The position numbers and the translations under genes were made by a program. DNA of 14,038 nt from LMUY01 sp964245495 (GTDB taxonomy: Bacteria > Pseudomonadota > Alphaproteobacteria > Acetobacterales > Acetobacteraceae), in assembly GCA_964245495.1 (NCBI GenBank), contig CAXTNC010000080.1:1-14038 (forward strand), read 5' to 3'. Shown here one piece after another: positions 6,259 through 13,926 of this stretch (the first letter of the stretch is position 1; each line of letters starts with the position of its first letter). The notes beneath the pieces are model-generated. The model had not been told where the DNA came from, searched no databases, and saw nothing but the letters and a program-made list of their open reading frames with translations.

Positions 6259-6809
6259 CGACGCTGCCGGCATCCCGCTTCGTCGTGCGCGGCGCGACGC
6301 TGCAGGCTAGGCATGACGCAGCCGGGTTGATCGCAGAAGCGCAAGCCGCCGCTGCCGCCCTGGGGGAAAGGGCCGAACGGGAGCGGGCGGCCGAGCGGGA
6401 GCGCGGCTATGCCGACGGGCTTGCGACAGGAACGGCCGATGGTGCCAGGATCGCCCAAAACGCGGCCGAAGCCGCCCGCGAGTTCATCGCCGCGCGCGAA
6501 GCCGAACTGACCGAACTCGCCTTCGCCATTGCCGCCCGCGTGCTTGGCACGCTGCCGCTAGACGACGTGCTCGTCGCAACGGCGCGCCACGCCCTTAGTG
6601 AACATCGCTCCGACGTGCGACTCGTGCTCCGTGCCGCCCCAGCCGCTACGGCGGCGATGCGAGCAGCCCTTTCCACCGACTATATCGAGGTGCAAGCTGA
6701 CCCGTCCGCCGCACCTGGTGCCTGCACCCTCGTCCACCCGCGCGGCGCTACGGAACTCGGCGTGCTCGACCAGTTCCGCGCCATGATGGCGGGCTTGGAT
6801 CACGCGTGA
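6255..6809 (+). CDS. sctL: SctL, ATPase regulator/stator (NolV/HrpE, FliH-like)
   Basis: About 184 residues from a TTG overlapping the sctK stop (TTGA). This start is chosen because upstream in-frame starts lie deep inside sctK. Residues about 20-60 are Ala/Glu/Arg-rich (GERAERERAAERERGYADGL), which suggests a coiled coil as in SctL/FliH. The C-terminal half resembles the FliH/V-ATPase E-subunit fold, with EAELTELAFAIAARVLG and an ending FRAMMAGLDHA. SctL dimers tether and regulate the SctN ATPase and form the spokes of the sorting platform. It precedes sctN with a 4-base overlap. Confidence 0.85.
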   Translation: MTTLPASRFVVRGATLQARHDAAGLIAEAQAAAAALGERAERERAAERERGYADGLATGTADGARIAQNAAEAAREFIAAREAELTELAFAIAARVLGTLPLDDVLVATARHALSEHRSDVRLVLRAAPAATAAMRAALSTDYIEVQADPSAAPGACTLVHPRGATELGVLDQFRAMMAGLDHA

Positions 6810-8125
6810 CCGCCGTGGCGCCCCTTAGCTCCCTGGCTGAACATCTGCGCAGCGTTTCGCCCCGTCCGGAACACGGGCGCGTTGTGCGGGCGATTGGCAC
6901 CGTGCTGTGGGCCATTCTGCCGGGTGCGCGCATCGGCGAGCTGTGCCGCCTGGAGGAGGGTGGAACCACGCTGCTCGCCGAGGTCATCGGGCTGGACGGC
7001 GACAAGGCCGTGCTGGCCCCGGTCGGCGACATGCGCGGCCTGTCGCAACGCGCGGCGGTCGTTCGCACGGGCGACGTGCTGCGCGTGCCGGTGGGCGCCG
7101 CGGTGCTCGGCCGGGTGCTGGACGGGCTCGGCCAGCCGCTCGACCTTGCTGCGAAAGGCGCGCTGCCGCCGGGCGTGCCGACCCGCCCTGTGGAGATGGC
7201 GCCGCCTGAGGCGCTGGACCGCGCGCTGGTCGCATCTCCCATGTCCCTGGGCATCCGCGCGATCGACGGGCTGCTGACCTGCGGCGAGGGCCAGCGGCTT
7301 GGCATCTATGGCGAGCCCGGCAGCGGCAAGTCCTCCCTGCTCGCCCAACTGGTGCGCGGCGCTGGAGTGGACGTGGTCGTGGTCGGCCTGATCGGCGAGC
7401 GGGGCCGCGAGGTCCGCGACTTTATCGAGCGCCAGCTTGATCCGGCGGCCCGGGCGCGCTGCGTGCTGGTGGTTGCCACCTCCGACCGTCCTGCGGTCGA
7501 GCGGCTCAAGGCGGCCTACACCGCGACGACGATCGCTGAAGCGTTCCGCGATGCCGGACAGCGCGTGCTGCTGGTGGTGGACAGCATCACCCGCTTTGCC
7601 CGGGCGCTGCGTGAAATCGGATTGGCTGCCGGCGAGCCGCCGACGCGGCGTGGCTTTCCGCCCTCCGTCATGGCGAAACTGCCGCGCCTGCTGGAGCGGG
7701 CGGGGCCGGCGGCTACAGGCTCCATCACCGCGTTCTACAGTGTGCTGGTGGAAGGCGACGGCGTGGGCGACCCGATCGCGGAGGAAACGCGCGGCATCCT
7801 GGACGGTCATATCGTGCTGTCCCCCAAGCTGGCGAGCGCCGGGCATTTCCCGGCCATCGACGTGCTGGCAAGCCGCAGCCGGATCATGGACGCGGTCGTG
7901 CCCACGGACCACCGGGACGGGGCGCGCCACCTGCGCGGGCTGTTGCAGAAGCATGAAGAAATCGAGTTCCTGGTGCAGGTCGGCGAATATCGGGCTGGGG
8001 CCGACCTGGCGGGCGACGAGGCATTGGCCAAGATCGGCGGGCTGCGCGACTTCCTGCGGCAGAACTCACGGCAGAACACGCCCTTCGCGGAGACGCAGGC
8101 ATGGCTGGCCCGCCTGCACGCCTAG
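6806..8125 (+). CDS. sctN: SctN, T3SS ATPase (HrcN/RhcN)
   Basis: A 439-residue hexameric ATPase related to FliI and F1-beta. It powers release of substrates from chaperones and their unfolding at the export gate. Walker A GEPGSGKSS is at 169-177, the GERGREV loop with catalytic Glu at 197-203, and Walker B VLLVVDSITRFAR at 254-266. The E-E-T-R-G-I-L-D-G segment and SRSRIMDAV are intact. The GEP-type P-loop is the Hrc/Rhc form rather than the flagellar form. Length is normal. The GTG start overlaps the sctL stop by 4 bases, and the 3' end overlaps sctO by 25 bases. Confidence 0.97.
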   Translation: MTAVAPLSSLAEHLRSVSPRPEHGRVVRAIGTVLWAILPGARIGELCRLEEGGTTLLAEVIGLDGDKAVLAPVGDMRGLSQRAAVVRTGDVLRVPVGAAVLGRVLDGLGQPLDLAAKGALPPGVPTRPVEMAPPEALDRALVASPMSLGIRAIDGLLTCGEGQRLGIYGEPGSGKSSLLAQLVRGAGVDVVVVGLIGERGREVRDFIERQLDPAARARCVLVVATSDRPAVERLKAAYTATTIAEAFRDAGQRVLLVVDSITRFARALREIGLAAGEPPTRRGFPPSVMAKLPRLLERAGPAATGSITAFYSVLVEGDGVGDPIAEETRGILDGHIVLSPKLASAGHFPAIDVLASRSRIMDAVVPTDHRDGARHLRGLLQKHEEIEFLVQVGEYRAGADLAGDEALAKIGGLRDFLRQNSRQNTPFAETQAWLARLHA

Positions 8126-8622
8126 CCGACCTCCGCCGCATCGCTAGGCAGAGCACGGTGCTGGCGCACCTGGAAAGCAGGCGGCTGCAACGCGCCCAAG
8201 CCCTGCGGCAAGCCTGCGCGAGCGCGTGCGGGGACGCGCGGCTGCGCGAGACATGTGCCCAGGACGACAGCACGGCCCACGGCATCCATCGCCAGCACAC
8301 GATGCGGGTGGCCTATGACGCCGTTGCCGGCCAACGCATCGGCGTTGACAGGCTGCAGGCGGTCCGCGGCCACGAGGATGAGTTGCGCCATGCCGGCGAA
8401 ACACTGGCAGCCGAGGTGGCGAGCGCCATGGCCGCACGGCATGCAGCCGAAACGGCGCTGGCGCAGGCGGAAACCGCGCTGCTGCAAGCCTTGCGGCGCA
8501 GCCAAAAGCGGGAGCGGCTGGCTGATCACTTGCTCAAGCAGCACCGCCGCGCGCTCGACGATGCCGACGACGCTGTGCGCGCCGAGGAGGCGGACGAACG
8601 CGCCGCCAACCGGCGCGGGTGA
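8101..8622 (+). CDS. sctO: SctO, ATPase central stalk protein (Y4yJ/FliJ-like)
   Basis: 173 residues, highly charged, Ala/Arg/Glu/Gln-rich and essentially all helical, without a signal or membrane segment. A long antiparallel coiled coil is predicted (about 30-115 and 120-170), as in SctO/YscO/FliJ, the stalk inside the SctN hexamer that contacts SctV. The sequence is poorly conserved in the family, so the identification depends on position between sctN and sctQ plus the coiled-coil character. It begins inside sctN, and its TGA shares a base with the sctQ ATG (TGATG). Confidence 0.8.
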   Translation: MAGPPARLADLRRIARQSTVLAHLESRRLQRAQALRQACASACGDARLRETCAQDDSTAHGIHRQHTMRVAYDAVAGQRIGVDRLQAVRGHEDELRHAGETLAAEVASAMAARHAAETALAQAETALLQALRRSQKRERLADHLLKQHRRALDDADDAVRAEEADERAANRRG

Positions 8623-9593
8623 TGGACTCTGCCGAGGAGCAGCGGTTGCGCCTGCCGTCGGTGGCGCGTTCGGCCGTGGCAGCGCTGAACCAGCTGCATG
8701 CCCCGCGCCAGCCGCTCGAGTTCATCCTGGCAGGCCTGTCAGTCCGCCTGGCGTTCGCGTCCGCATCAGACCTGGAAATTCTGGAGCCTCGGTTGGTGTC
8801 GCTGGAGTTTGCCGGCCGCTCGATACTGCTGCGCTGCCCGGCTGAGGCGCTGAGCATCGTCTTGCGGGCGCTCGACCCGGCTTTCACGAACAAAGCCTTG
8901 CCCTCCGACGATCTCCTGGCGCTGCTTCTACAGCTGGCGGCCGAGCCCTGGCCAGTCGAAGTGCGACTCGTCAGCCCGGATCAAGGCAAGCTGGCCGACG
9001 CGCACGCCCTCCTCCTTCACGAAGGTGGACGGACTTGGCCGGCCGAGCTGTCCGGCGACGTATCGGCTTGGCCCAAAGCGCTGGGCTTGTCGCCGACTGC
9101 ACTCGCCCTCGCCCTGCCGGCCGCAATCCGTCTTGGCGCGACAAGGCTTGCGGCCAGCATGGTCGCCTCGCTGGCCAAAGGCGATGTCGTCTTGATTGGG
9201 ACGTGGGACAACAGCCATCAGGCGGCGCGCCTGGTCGTGGCCGATTCCTGGCTGGCCGAGGTGGCGCGGACGGGCGATGCCTGGCAATTAACCCAGGCGC
9301 CGCATCCGGCAGCGATGGGCGAGAAGGATTGGCTGATGGCGGAGGAGGAAGGCGGGACCGGCGCGGCACGGCCGGAGGATATCCCAGTGGTGCTCGCCTT
9401 CGAGGTCGGGCGCACCGAGGTTACGGTCGGCGACATTTCCCGCCTCGGCCCCGGCTCCATCCTGGAACTCGGGCGGGGTCCCGCCGAATTGGTCGAAATC
9501 CAGGCGAACGGGCGGCGCATCGGCCGAGGCGAGCTGGTCGAGATCGATGGCGCTGTCGGCGTGCGGATCGTGCGGCTATTCGATGCCGGCTAA
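8622..9593 (+). CDS. sctQ: SctQ, cytoplasmic ring / sorting platform protein (SpoA domain)
   Basis: 323 residues. It forms the pods of the sorting platform and corresponds to FliM/FliN. The C-terminal SpoA (surface presentation of antigens) domain covers about 253-322, with IPVVLAFEVGRTEVTVGDIS, GSILEL, VEIQANGRRIGRGELVEIDG and VGVRI-RLF. The N-terminal part is divergent, as usual. ATG 8622 is preferred over GTG 8619 because it shares a base with the sctO stop (TGATG coupling). An internal in-frame start at 9336 probably yields a separate C-terminal product. The last 11 bases overlap the sctR start. Confidence 0.92.
   Translation: MDSAEEQRLRLPSVARSAVAALNQLHAPRQPLEFILAGLSVRLAFASASDLEILEPRLVSLEFAGRSILLRCPAEALSIVLRALDPAFTNKALPSDDLLALLLQLAAEPWPVEVRLVSPDQGKLADAHALLLHEGGRTWPAELSGDVSAWPKALGLSPTALALALPAAIRLGATRLAASMVASLAKGDVVLIGTWDNSHQAARLVVADSWLAEVARTGDAWQLTQAPHPAAMGEKDWLMAEEEGGTGAARPEDIPVVLAFEVGRTEVTVGDISRLGPGSILELGRGPAELVEIQANGRRIGRGELVEIDGAVGVRIVRLFDAG
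9324..9328 (+). promoter_or_regulatory. Internal Shine-Dalgarno inside sctQ
   Basis: AAGGA lies 7 bases before an in-frame ATG at 9336, better than the signal before most genes in this operon. It is placed just before the SpoA domain, where other SctQ genes have an internal start. Confidence 0.6.
9336..9593 (+). CDS. SctQ-C, predicted short product from an internal sctQ start
   Basis: An 85-residue protein in the sctQ frame starting MAEEEGGTGAARPEDIPVV and consisting of the SpoA domain alone. In several T3SSs (for example YscQ and SsaQ) an internal start makes such a fragment, which assembles with full-length SctQ like FliN with FliM. Evidence here is the Shine-Dalgarno AAGGA with 7-base spacing and the position at the domain boundary. 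The product itself is inferred. Confidence 0.55.
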   Translation: MAEEEGGTGAARPEDIPVVLAFEVGRTEVTVGDISRLGPGSILELGRGPAELVEIQANGRRIGRGELVEIDGAVGVRIVRLFDAG

Positions 9594-10242
9594 CTACGCG
9601 CCCAACCTGCTTGGCATCATGGTCGCCATCACGGCGCTGGGCGTGCTCACCTTTGTGGCCGTGACCATGACGTCGTTCGTCAAGCTGTCAGTGATCCTGT
9701 TCTTGGTCCGCAACGCGCTCGGCATCCAGCAAACGCCGCCTAACCTCGTCCTCTACGGCATCGCGCTGCTGCTAACAGGCTACATCATGGCGCCCGTGGC
9801 CACCCGCGTGGCGGAGGGGCTGATCGCGCCCGGCCAGCACTATCAAACGTTCGACGACTTCAAGCAGGCGGCCGCGAAGGCGTCCGACCCGATGAAGGCT
9901 TTCATGCTGCGCTTCACCAGCCCCGGCGAACGCGAGTTCTTCAAGGGCGCCACCGCCCGGGTGTGGGACGACGCGGACGCCGACAGCGTGGCCGCCGACG
10001 ACATGATCATCGTCGTGCCGTCCTTCGTGCTGTCCGAGCTGCGCCGAGCGTTCGAGGCTGGGTTCCTGCTCTACCTTCCGTTCATCGCGGTCGATCTCAT
10101 CGTGACGGCGGTGCTGCTGGCGATGGGCATGTCCTCCGTGTCGCCGACCACGATCTCGGTCCCGTTCAAGCTGTTCCTGTTCGTCGCCATCGCGGGCTGG
10201 ACGCGCCTGATTCACGGCTTCGTGCTGAGCTATGCCGGCTGA
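9583..10242 (+). CDS. sctR: SctR, export gate membrane protein (HrcR/RhcR)
   Basis: 219 residues, starting at an ATG inside the end of sctQ (11-base overlap). A highly conserved member of the FliP/SctR family, core of the helical R5-S4-T1 export gate. Hallmarks are TSFVKLSVILFLVRNALGIQ near residues 27-46, the QTPPN turn, the periplasmic segment ending in PSFVLSELRRAFEAGF, and the C-terminal MSSVSPTTISVPFKLFLF segment followed by GW--LIHGFVLSY. There are four hydrophobic segments. The upstream in-frame ATG at 9547 lies further inside sctQ and has no homologous sequence before the conserved start, so it is rejected. Confidence 0.97.
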   Translation: MPANYAPNLLGIMVAITALGVLTFVAVTMTSFVKLSVILFLVRNALGIQQTPPNLVLYGIALLLTGYIMAPVATRVAEGLIAPGQHYQTFDDFKQAAAKASDPMKAFMLRFTSPGEREFFKGATARVWDDADADSVAADDMIIVVPSFVLSELRRAFEAGFLLYLPFIAVDLIVTAVLLAMGMSSVSPTTISVPFKLFLFVAIAGWTRLIHGFVLSYAG

Positions 10243-10261
10243 CCCGGCGCGCGGCTGAGGC

Positions 10262-10531
10262 ATGGAACACATCGACCTCGTCGGCGAGCTACAATCCATG
10301 CTCGGCATCGTGCTTTACGCCGCGCTGCCGCCGTTGATCGGCGCCCTGGCCGTGGGCTTGGTCGTCGGCATCCTGCAAGCCGTAACGCAGGTGCAGGACC
10401 AGTCGATGCCGCTGACCTTCAAGCTGATTGCCGTGGTTGTGGTGCTGGCCGTCGGCGGCGCGTCCTTGGTCGTGCCGCTGGTGCGGCAAACCGAGCACGT
10501 GTTCGAAGCCTTCCCCGAAGCGACGCGGTAG
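10262..10531 (+). CDS. sctS: SctS, export gate membrane protein (HrcS/RhcS)
   Basis: 89 residues with two hydrophobic hairpin helices, as in FliQ/SctS. The family signature PLIGALAVGLVVGILQAVTQ is followed by VQDQSMPLTFKLIAVVVVLA. It forms the R-S-T export gate with SctR and SctT. It starts 19 bases after the sctR stop with only a weak, closely spaced GAGG, and is followed by sctT 12 bases downstream. Confidence 0.97.
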   Translation: MEHIDLVGELQSMLGIVLYAALPPLIGALAVGLVVGILQAVTQVQDQSMPLTFKLIAVVVVLAVGGASLVVPLVRQTEHVFEAFPEATR

Positions 10532-10543
10532 TGTAGACGCGGG

Positions 10544-11374
10544 GTGCCTGGTGCCGAAGCAATCGAAGCGTTGCTGCCGCTGGCGTGGCACTGGCTGCTC
10601 GCGTTTGGCGTAGCCCTTGCCCGGCCGTTCGCGCTGCTGTCCGTGGCGCCGCTGTTCACCCGCATGCAGTTGTCCGGGCTGCTGCGCGGCGCAGCCGCCA
10701 GCGCGCTGGCGCTGCCCGTCCTGCCGTGGATAGCGCACGAGCTGGGCGCCGGGGATGTGGCGCCGTTCACCCTGTTGATGGTGTTCATCAAGGAGGCGGT
10801 GCTGGGCGGCATCGTGGGATTTGCGCTCGGCGCGCCGTTCTGGGCGCTGGAGCTGGCTGGTGACGTGCTCGACAACCAGCGCGGCGCTAACCAGGGCCGC
10901 CTCACTGCTGACCCGGCTAGTGGCGCGGACTCGTCCGTGACGGGGACGCTGTTCATCTTGACCGGCATCGCGCTGTTCGTGCTCACGGGCGGGCTGCAAC
11001 TCGTCGTGCGGCTGCTTTACACCAGTTGGGCGGTTTGGCGGCCGATGAGCCTGTTGCCGATGCCGGGCGCCGCCGCCCCGGCACTGGCCCTCGCGTTGCT
11101 GGACACGGTCGTGAGCGCCGGGTTGCGGCTAGCGACGCCCGTGGTGATCGCCATGCTGCTGGCCGACGTGACGTTGATCATCGTGGGCAGGTTCGCGCCG
11201 CAGTTGCGGGTGGAGGACATGGCGCTGACCGCGCGCAATCTGGTCTTCACGCTGTTCCTGCCGTTGTACTGCGCTTACCTGATCCTCTACGTTCGCCAGG
11301 ACCAGGCAATTTTGCCGCAGCTGATCGACACGCTGCGCTCCGCGCTAGCTCCGCTGCCGGCTGGGCCGCCATGA
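10544..11374 (+). CDS. sctT: SctT, export gate membrane protein (HrcT/RhcT)
   Basis: 276 residues with about six hydrophobic segments, a member of the FliR/SctT family that supplies the single T subunit of the export gate. Recognisable elements are the ARPFALLSVAPLF segment, the FIKEAVLGGIVGFALGAPFW motif near 81-100, then D-LDNQRGA, and a C-terminal LRVEDMALTARNLVFTLFLP stretch. The start is GTG at 10544 with only a weak upstream signal, consistent with coupling to sctS. The stop overlaps the sctU ATG by 4 bases. Confidence 0.96.
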   Translation: MPGAEAIEALLPLAWHWLLAFGVALARPFALLSVAPLFTRMQLSGLLRGAAASALALPVLPWIAHELGAGDVAPFTLLMVFIKEAVLGGIVGFALGAPFWALELAGDVLDNQRGANQGRLTADPASGADSSVTGTLFILTGIALFVLTGGLQLVVRLLYTSWAVWRPMSLLPMPGAAAPALALALLDTVVSAGLRLATPVVIAMLLADVTLIIVGRFAPQLRVEDMALTARNLVFTLFLPLYCAYLILYVRQDQAILPQLIDTLRSALAPLPAGPP

Positions 11375-12423
11375 GCGGTGGCAGCGGCAGCGAGGAGAAG
11401 ACGCTCCCGCCTTCCGGCAAGAAGCTGAAAGATGGCCGGAAGAAGGGGCAGATCGCCAAGCACCGCGAGTTGGTGACAGCGGTACTGACGGTGGCCGGGT
11501 TCGGCTTCCTGGCGCTTCGCACCCCGGCCGTATTCGAGCAGTTCGAGGCCGTGGCCGGTGACTCCGGCAGGCTGGCGGCGGATCAGCCTTTCGCCACGGC
11601 CTTGTCCGTGCTGGCGCCGCAACTGGGTTTGATGGTGGCCGGCCTGCTCGGCCCCCTGCTGGCGCTGCTGGTGACGGGCATGCTGGTCACCAACATCATC
11701 GTCAACAACGGGCTGGTGCTGGCGTTGGACCCCATCCTGCCCAAGCTGGAGCGCCTGGACCCGATCGAGGGATTGCAGCGCCTGGTGGCCTTGCGCAGCC
11801 TGATCGAACTGGCCAAAACGCTCGCGAAGCTCGTCCTGGTCGTAACGACGGCCTATGTGCTGCTGCGGGACGCGCTGGCGCCTCTAGTGCAGCAGCCGTC
11901 CTGCGGTCTCGCCTGCGCGCCCGCCATGATGCGCGAGTTGCTGAACCCCTTGCTCATCGCCGCCTGCCTCGGCTTCCTCCTCATGGGCACGCTCGACATC
12001 GGCGTGCAGCGCTGGCTGTTCCATCGAGACATGAAGATGACGCGCACGGAGCAGAAGCGCGAACGCAAGGAGCAGGACGGCGACCCGTTGATGAAGCGCC
12101 GCGCCAAGCAGGAGCAGCGCAATTCGTCGCAGCCGCGCATGCGGACCGGGATGCAGAACGCGACCTTCGTCGTGCGCTCCGGCTCGGTGTGCTGCGCAAT
12201 GCGGTTTGCGTTCCCGGATGCGCAGGTTCCCGTCCTGGTGGCCCGCTCACATGGCGAAATGGCTTTGCAACTGACCGGAGAGGCCCGACGGCGCGGCATT
12301 CCAGTCGTTTACGACCCAGCCACGGCTGCTCTGCTTGACGAAAAGCTGAAGGTAGGAATGTTGATCACCAAAGCGATGTTCCCGCCGGTGATCGCCTGCA
12401 TGCGGGAAGCCCGGGTGTTGTAG
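11371..12423 (+). CDS. sctU: SctU, export switch protein lacking the NPTH motif (HrcU/RhcU)
   Basis: 350 residues from the ATG overlapping the sctT stop; a longer frame from 11026 lies inside sctT and is not real. A FlhB/SctU family protein with the conserved basic N-terminus (SGKKLKDGRKKGQIAKHREL), four hydrophobic segments (to about 215) and a cytoplasmic switch domain. The linker EQKRERKEQDGDP is typical. In the switch domain the normal V-V-x-N-P-T-H-x-A-x-A-L-R-Y becomes FVVRSGSVCCAMRF (266-279), so RSGS (269-272) replaces NPTH. The Asn-Pro self-cleavage used for substrate switching is therefore not expected. The frame is continuous and the following PVLVARSHGE and GIPVVYDP segments are intact, so this is not a frameshift. 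Some Rhc-type SctU proteins may share this trait. Confidence 0.95.
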   Translation: MSGGSGSEEKTLPPSGKKLKDGRKKGQIAKHRELVTAVLTVAGFGFLALRTPAVFEQFEAVAGDSGRLAADQPFATALSVLAPQLGLMVAGLLGPLLALLVTGMLVTNIIVNNGLVLALDPILPKLERLDPIEGLQRLVALRSLIELAKTLAKLVLVVTTAYVLLRDALAPLVQQPSCGLACAPAMMRELLNPLLIAACLGFLLMGTLDIGVQRWLFHRDMKMTRTEQKRERKEQDGDPLMKRRAKQEQRNSSQPRMRTGMQNATFVVRSGSVCCAMRFAFPDAQVPVLVARSHGEMALQLTGEARRRGIPVVYDPATAALLDEKLKVGMLITKAMFPPVIACMREARVL

Positions 12424-12441
12424 GTGGCCTTGGCGGATTTA

Positions 12442-12990
12442 CTACGGACCGCTGACGGATCCGCGGAACACGCCCACCTTTGCCACCGCGTCCGTGCGCT
12501 GCGCCAAGGCCGCTTCCGTTTGCTCCACAAGCTGCACGTAACGCGGCGGCCCATCGACGATCACTACCTTGGCGTCCGCGGAGCCGTGCAGCGGCCAGCG
12601 CGGGTCCGACACATCCAACGTGTCCAGGCTGCGCTTGAGCTGCGCCAGATCGACCGGTCCTAGCGGCAGCAACTTGTTCGTGGCCTCGCTAACAGCGGAG
12701 ACAAAAAGCGTGGCGCCGTCGTAGTACCAATCGAACCCATAGGATTTTGCCAATTGGTCCAGGAGAACGGCAAAGGGCGCCGGTTGAAAGCGCCCGTGCA
12801 CCCGACCGTGCACGGCGTCGCTGAGATTGAGGCGAAGGCCAGACTGCTGCATCACCTCCGTCAGCACGTCCCGGAGGTCTTGATCCACGACGGCATAGGT
12901 CACGATGCCACTCACTGGCGGAAGAGGCGCCGCTGCCGCCGACGTGGCCAGAAGGGTCGCCATCAAAGCCCGTGCGAGCGAGGTCGTCAT
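12442..12990 (-). CDS. RhcC1/NolW-type secretin N-terminal protein
   Basis: About 182 residues from ATG 12990, chosen because it begins a good signal peptide (MTTSLARALMATLLATSAAAA); an upstream GTG (13065) would hide it. The mature part has an N0-type domain (VTYAVVDQDLRDVLTEVMQQ, GRFQPAPFAVLLDQLAKSYGF, DWYYDGATLFVS) followed by a short N1-like region ending VVIVDGPPRYVQLVEQTE. The protein then stops before any secretin barrel. Rhizobial T3SSs are known for splitting the outer-membrane secretin into RhcC1 (NolW) and RhcC2, and this fits RhcC1. It should sit in the periplasm at the base of the secretin ring. It is convergent with sctU (18 bases apart), unlike the nolW-nolB neighbourhood of rhizobia. 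Confidence 0.85.
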   Translation of the reverse strand: MTTSLARALMATLLATSAAAAPLPPVSGIVTYAVVDQDLRDVLTEVMQQSGLRLNLSDAVHGRVHGRFQPAPFAVLLDQLAKSYGFDWYYDGATLFVSAVSEATNKLLPLGPVDLAQLKRSLDTLDVSDPRWPLHGSADAKVVIVDGPPRYVQLVEQTEAALAQRTDAVAKVGVFRGSVSGP

Positions 12991-13086
12991 GGCGTCGCCC
13001 AGTCTCTTTGGGGTGGAACCGTGTCCGAGGCTGTTACCATGTGGCAGGTTCGCTGGTAAGCCCACGGTATTTCAGGTGAGGCGTTG

Positions 13087-13920
13087 ATGCCAGGAATAAA
13101 GCCATGGCGCGCGTGGGCCGCCACCCTTTGCACCGCTGTCCTATTCGGTTGCAGCGGACCGGCCGCCGCGCCGCCGCTCTCCGCCGCGGCGGCCACCGCC
13201 GCCCAGCTCAGCACCGCTAGCGGGCTGGTCCGCCTTGGCGACGACGTGGCCAAGCAGAGGGATCTGGACGGCGCCTTGCTGCTCTACCAGGCCGCCACCA
13301 GCCGCGACGGACGGAACGCGACGGCGCTGAAACGGGTTGGTGCGGCCTCCATCGCGCTCGGCGAGCCGCTGCGGGCCGAGCAAGCGTTCCGCGCCGCCCT
13401 CGTGATCGACGGCGAGGACGCCAGTGCGAAGTATGGCCTTGGCATTGCCTTGCTGGCATTGGGCCGGGTCAATGACGCCTTGCCGATCCTGGCGGCGCTG
13501 GGGCAGTCCTCGTCCGACCCTCGCCTGGTACGGGCCTACGGCGTGGCTCTCGACATGGCTGGCCGCTCGTCGGAAGCGCAGGCGAACTACCGCCGCGGCT
13601 TGGCGGCAGCGCCGGCCGATGCGGACCTGCACGGCGCTCTTGCCTTGTCCTTGGCTGCCAGCGGAGACCTCGGCCCGGCCCTGGCCGAAAGCGATGCCGC
13701 GGTCACGGCCGTCATCCCGGACCTAAGACAGCAAGCCAACAATGTGCTGCTGCTCGCCGTTGCCGGGCAGGAAGCCGAGGCGCGTCGCCGCGGCGACAGC
13801 CTGCTCGGCCCCGACCAAACCAAGGCGGTGCTGAAACGCGCGGCCCTGGTACGCCAAGCCCCGAACCCCGCCGCGAAGGCCGCAGCCCTCGGGTTGCTGA
13901 CGGAAGCAGCACCGCGATAG
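13087..13920 (+). CDS. TPR lipoprotein, possible secretin assembly factor
   Basis: 277 residues from an ATG with a good Shine-Dalgarno (AGGTGAGG about 6 bases upstream). The adjacent TTG at 13084 is in frame but less likely. A signal peptide ends in LFGC, giving Cys22 as the lipidation site, so the protein should be outer-membrane anchored. An Ala/Pro-rich linker is followed by tetratricopeptide-like helical pairs (about 42-75, 76-110, 111-140, 141-175 and beyond), for example DLDGALLLYQAATSRDGRN and GRSSEAQANYRRGLAAAPAD. This layout resembles TadD-like lipoproteins. The position, divergent from rhcC1 and convergent with the next gene, suggests a role in secretin targeting or assembly (pilotin-like). 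That role is inferred. Confidence 0.78.
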   Translation: MPGIKPWRAWAATLCTAVLFGCSGPAAAPPLSAAAATAAQLSTASGLVRLGDDVAKQRDLDGALLLYQAATSRDGRNATALKRVGAASIALGEPLRAEQAFRAALVIDGEDASAKYGLGIALLALGRVNDALPILAALGQSSSDPRLVRAYGVALDMAGRSSEAQANYRRGLAAAPADADLHGALALSLAASGDLGPALAESDAAVTAVIPDLRQQANNVLLLAVAGQEAEARRRGDSLLGPDQTKAVLKRAALVRQAPNPAAKAAALGLLTEAAPR

Positions 13921-13926
13921 CTGGGC

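Noticed and set aside
6800..7954. 384-residue open frame antisense to sctN
   Set aside because: A GC-rich shadow of a strongly conserved ATPase gene. Its product is His/Arg/Gln-rich with no domain.
11026..11370. N-terminal extension of SctU
   Set aside because: This part of the frame lies inside sctT, and its Arg/Gly-rich translation is unlike any SctU N-terminus. The conserved SctU start is ATG 11371.
12121..12423. Frameshift in sctU explaining loss of NPTH
   Set aside because: The reading frame is continuous and conserved switch-domain segments lie both before and after the RSGS residues, so substitution is the simpler reading.
12442..12990. Truncated pseudogene of a full secretin
   Set aside because: It has an intact signal peptide and complete N-terminal domains, and stand-alone RhcC1/NolW proteins of this kind are normal in rhizobial T3SS.
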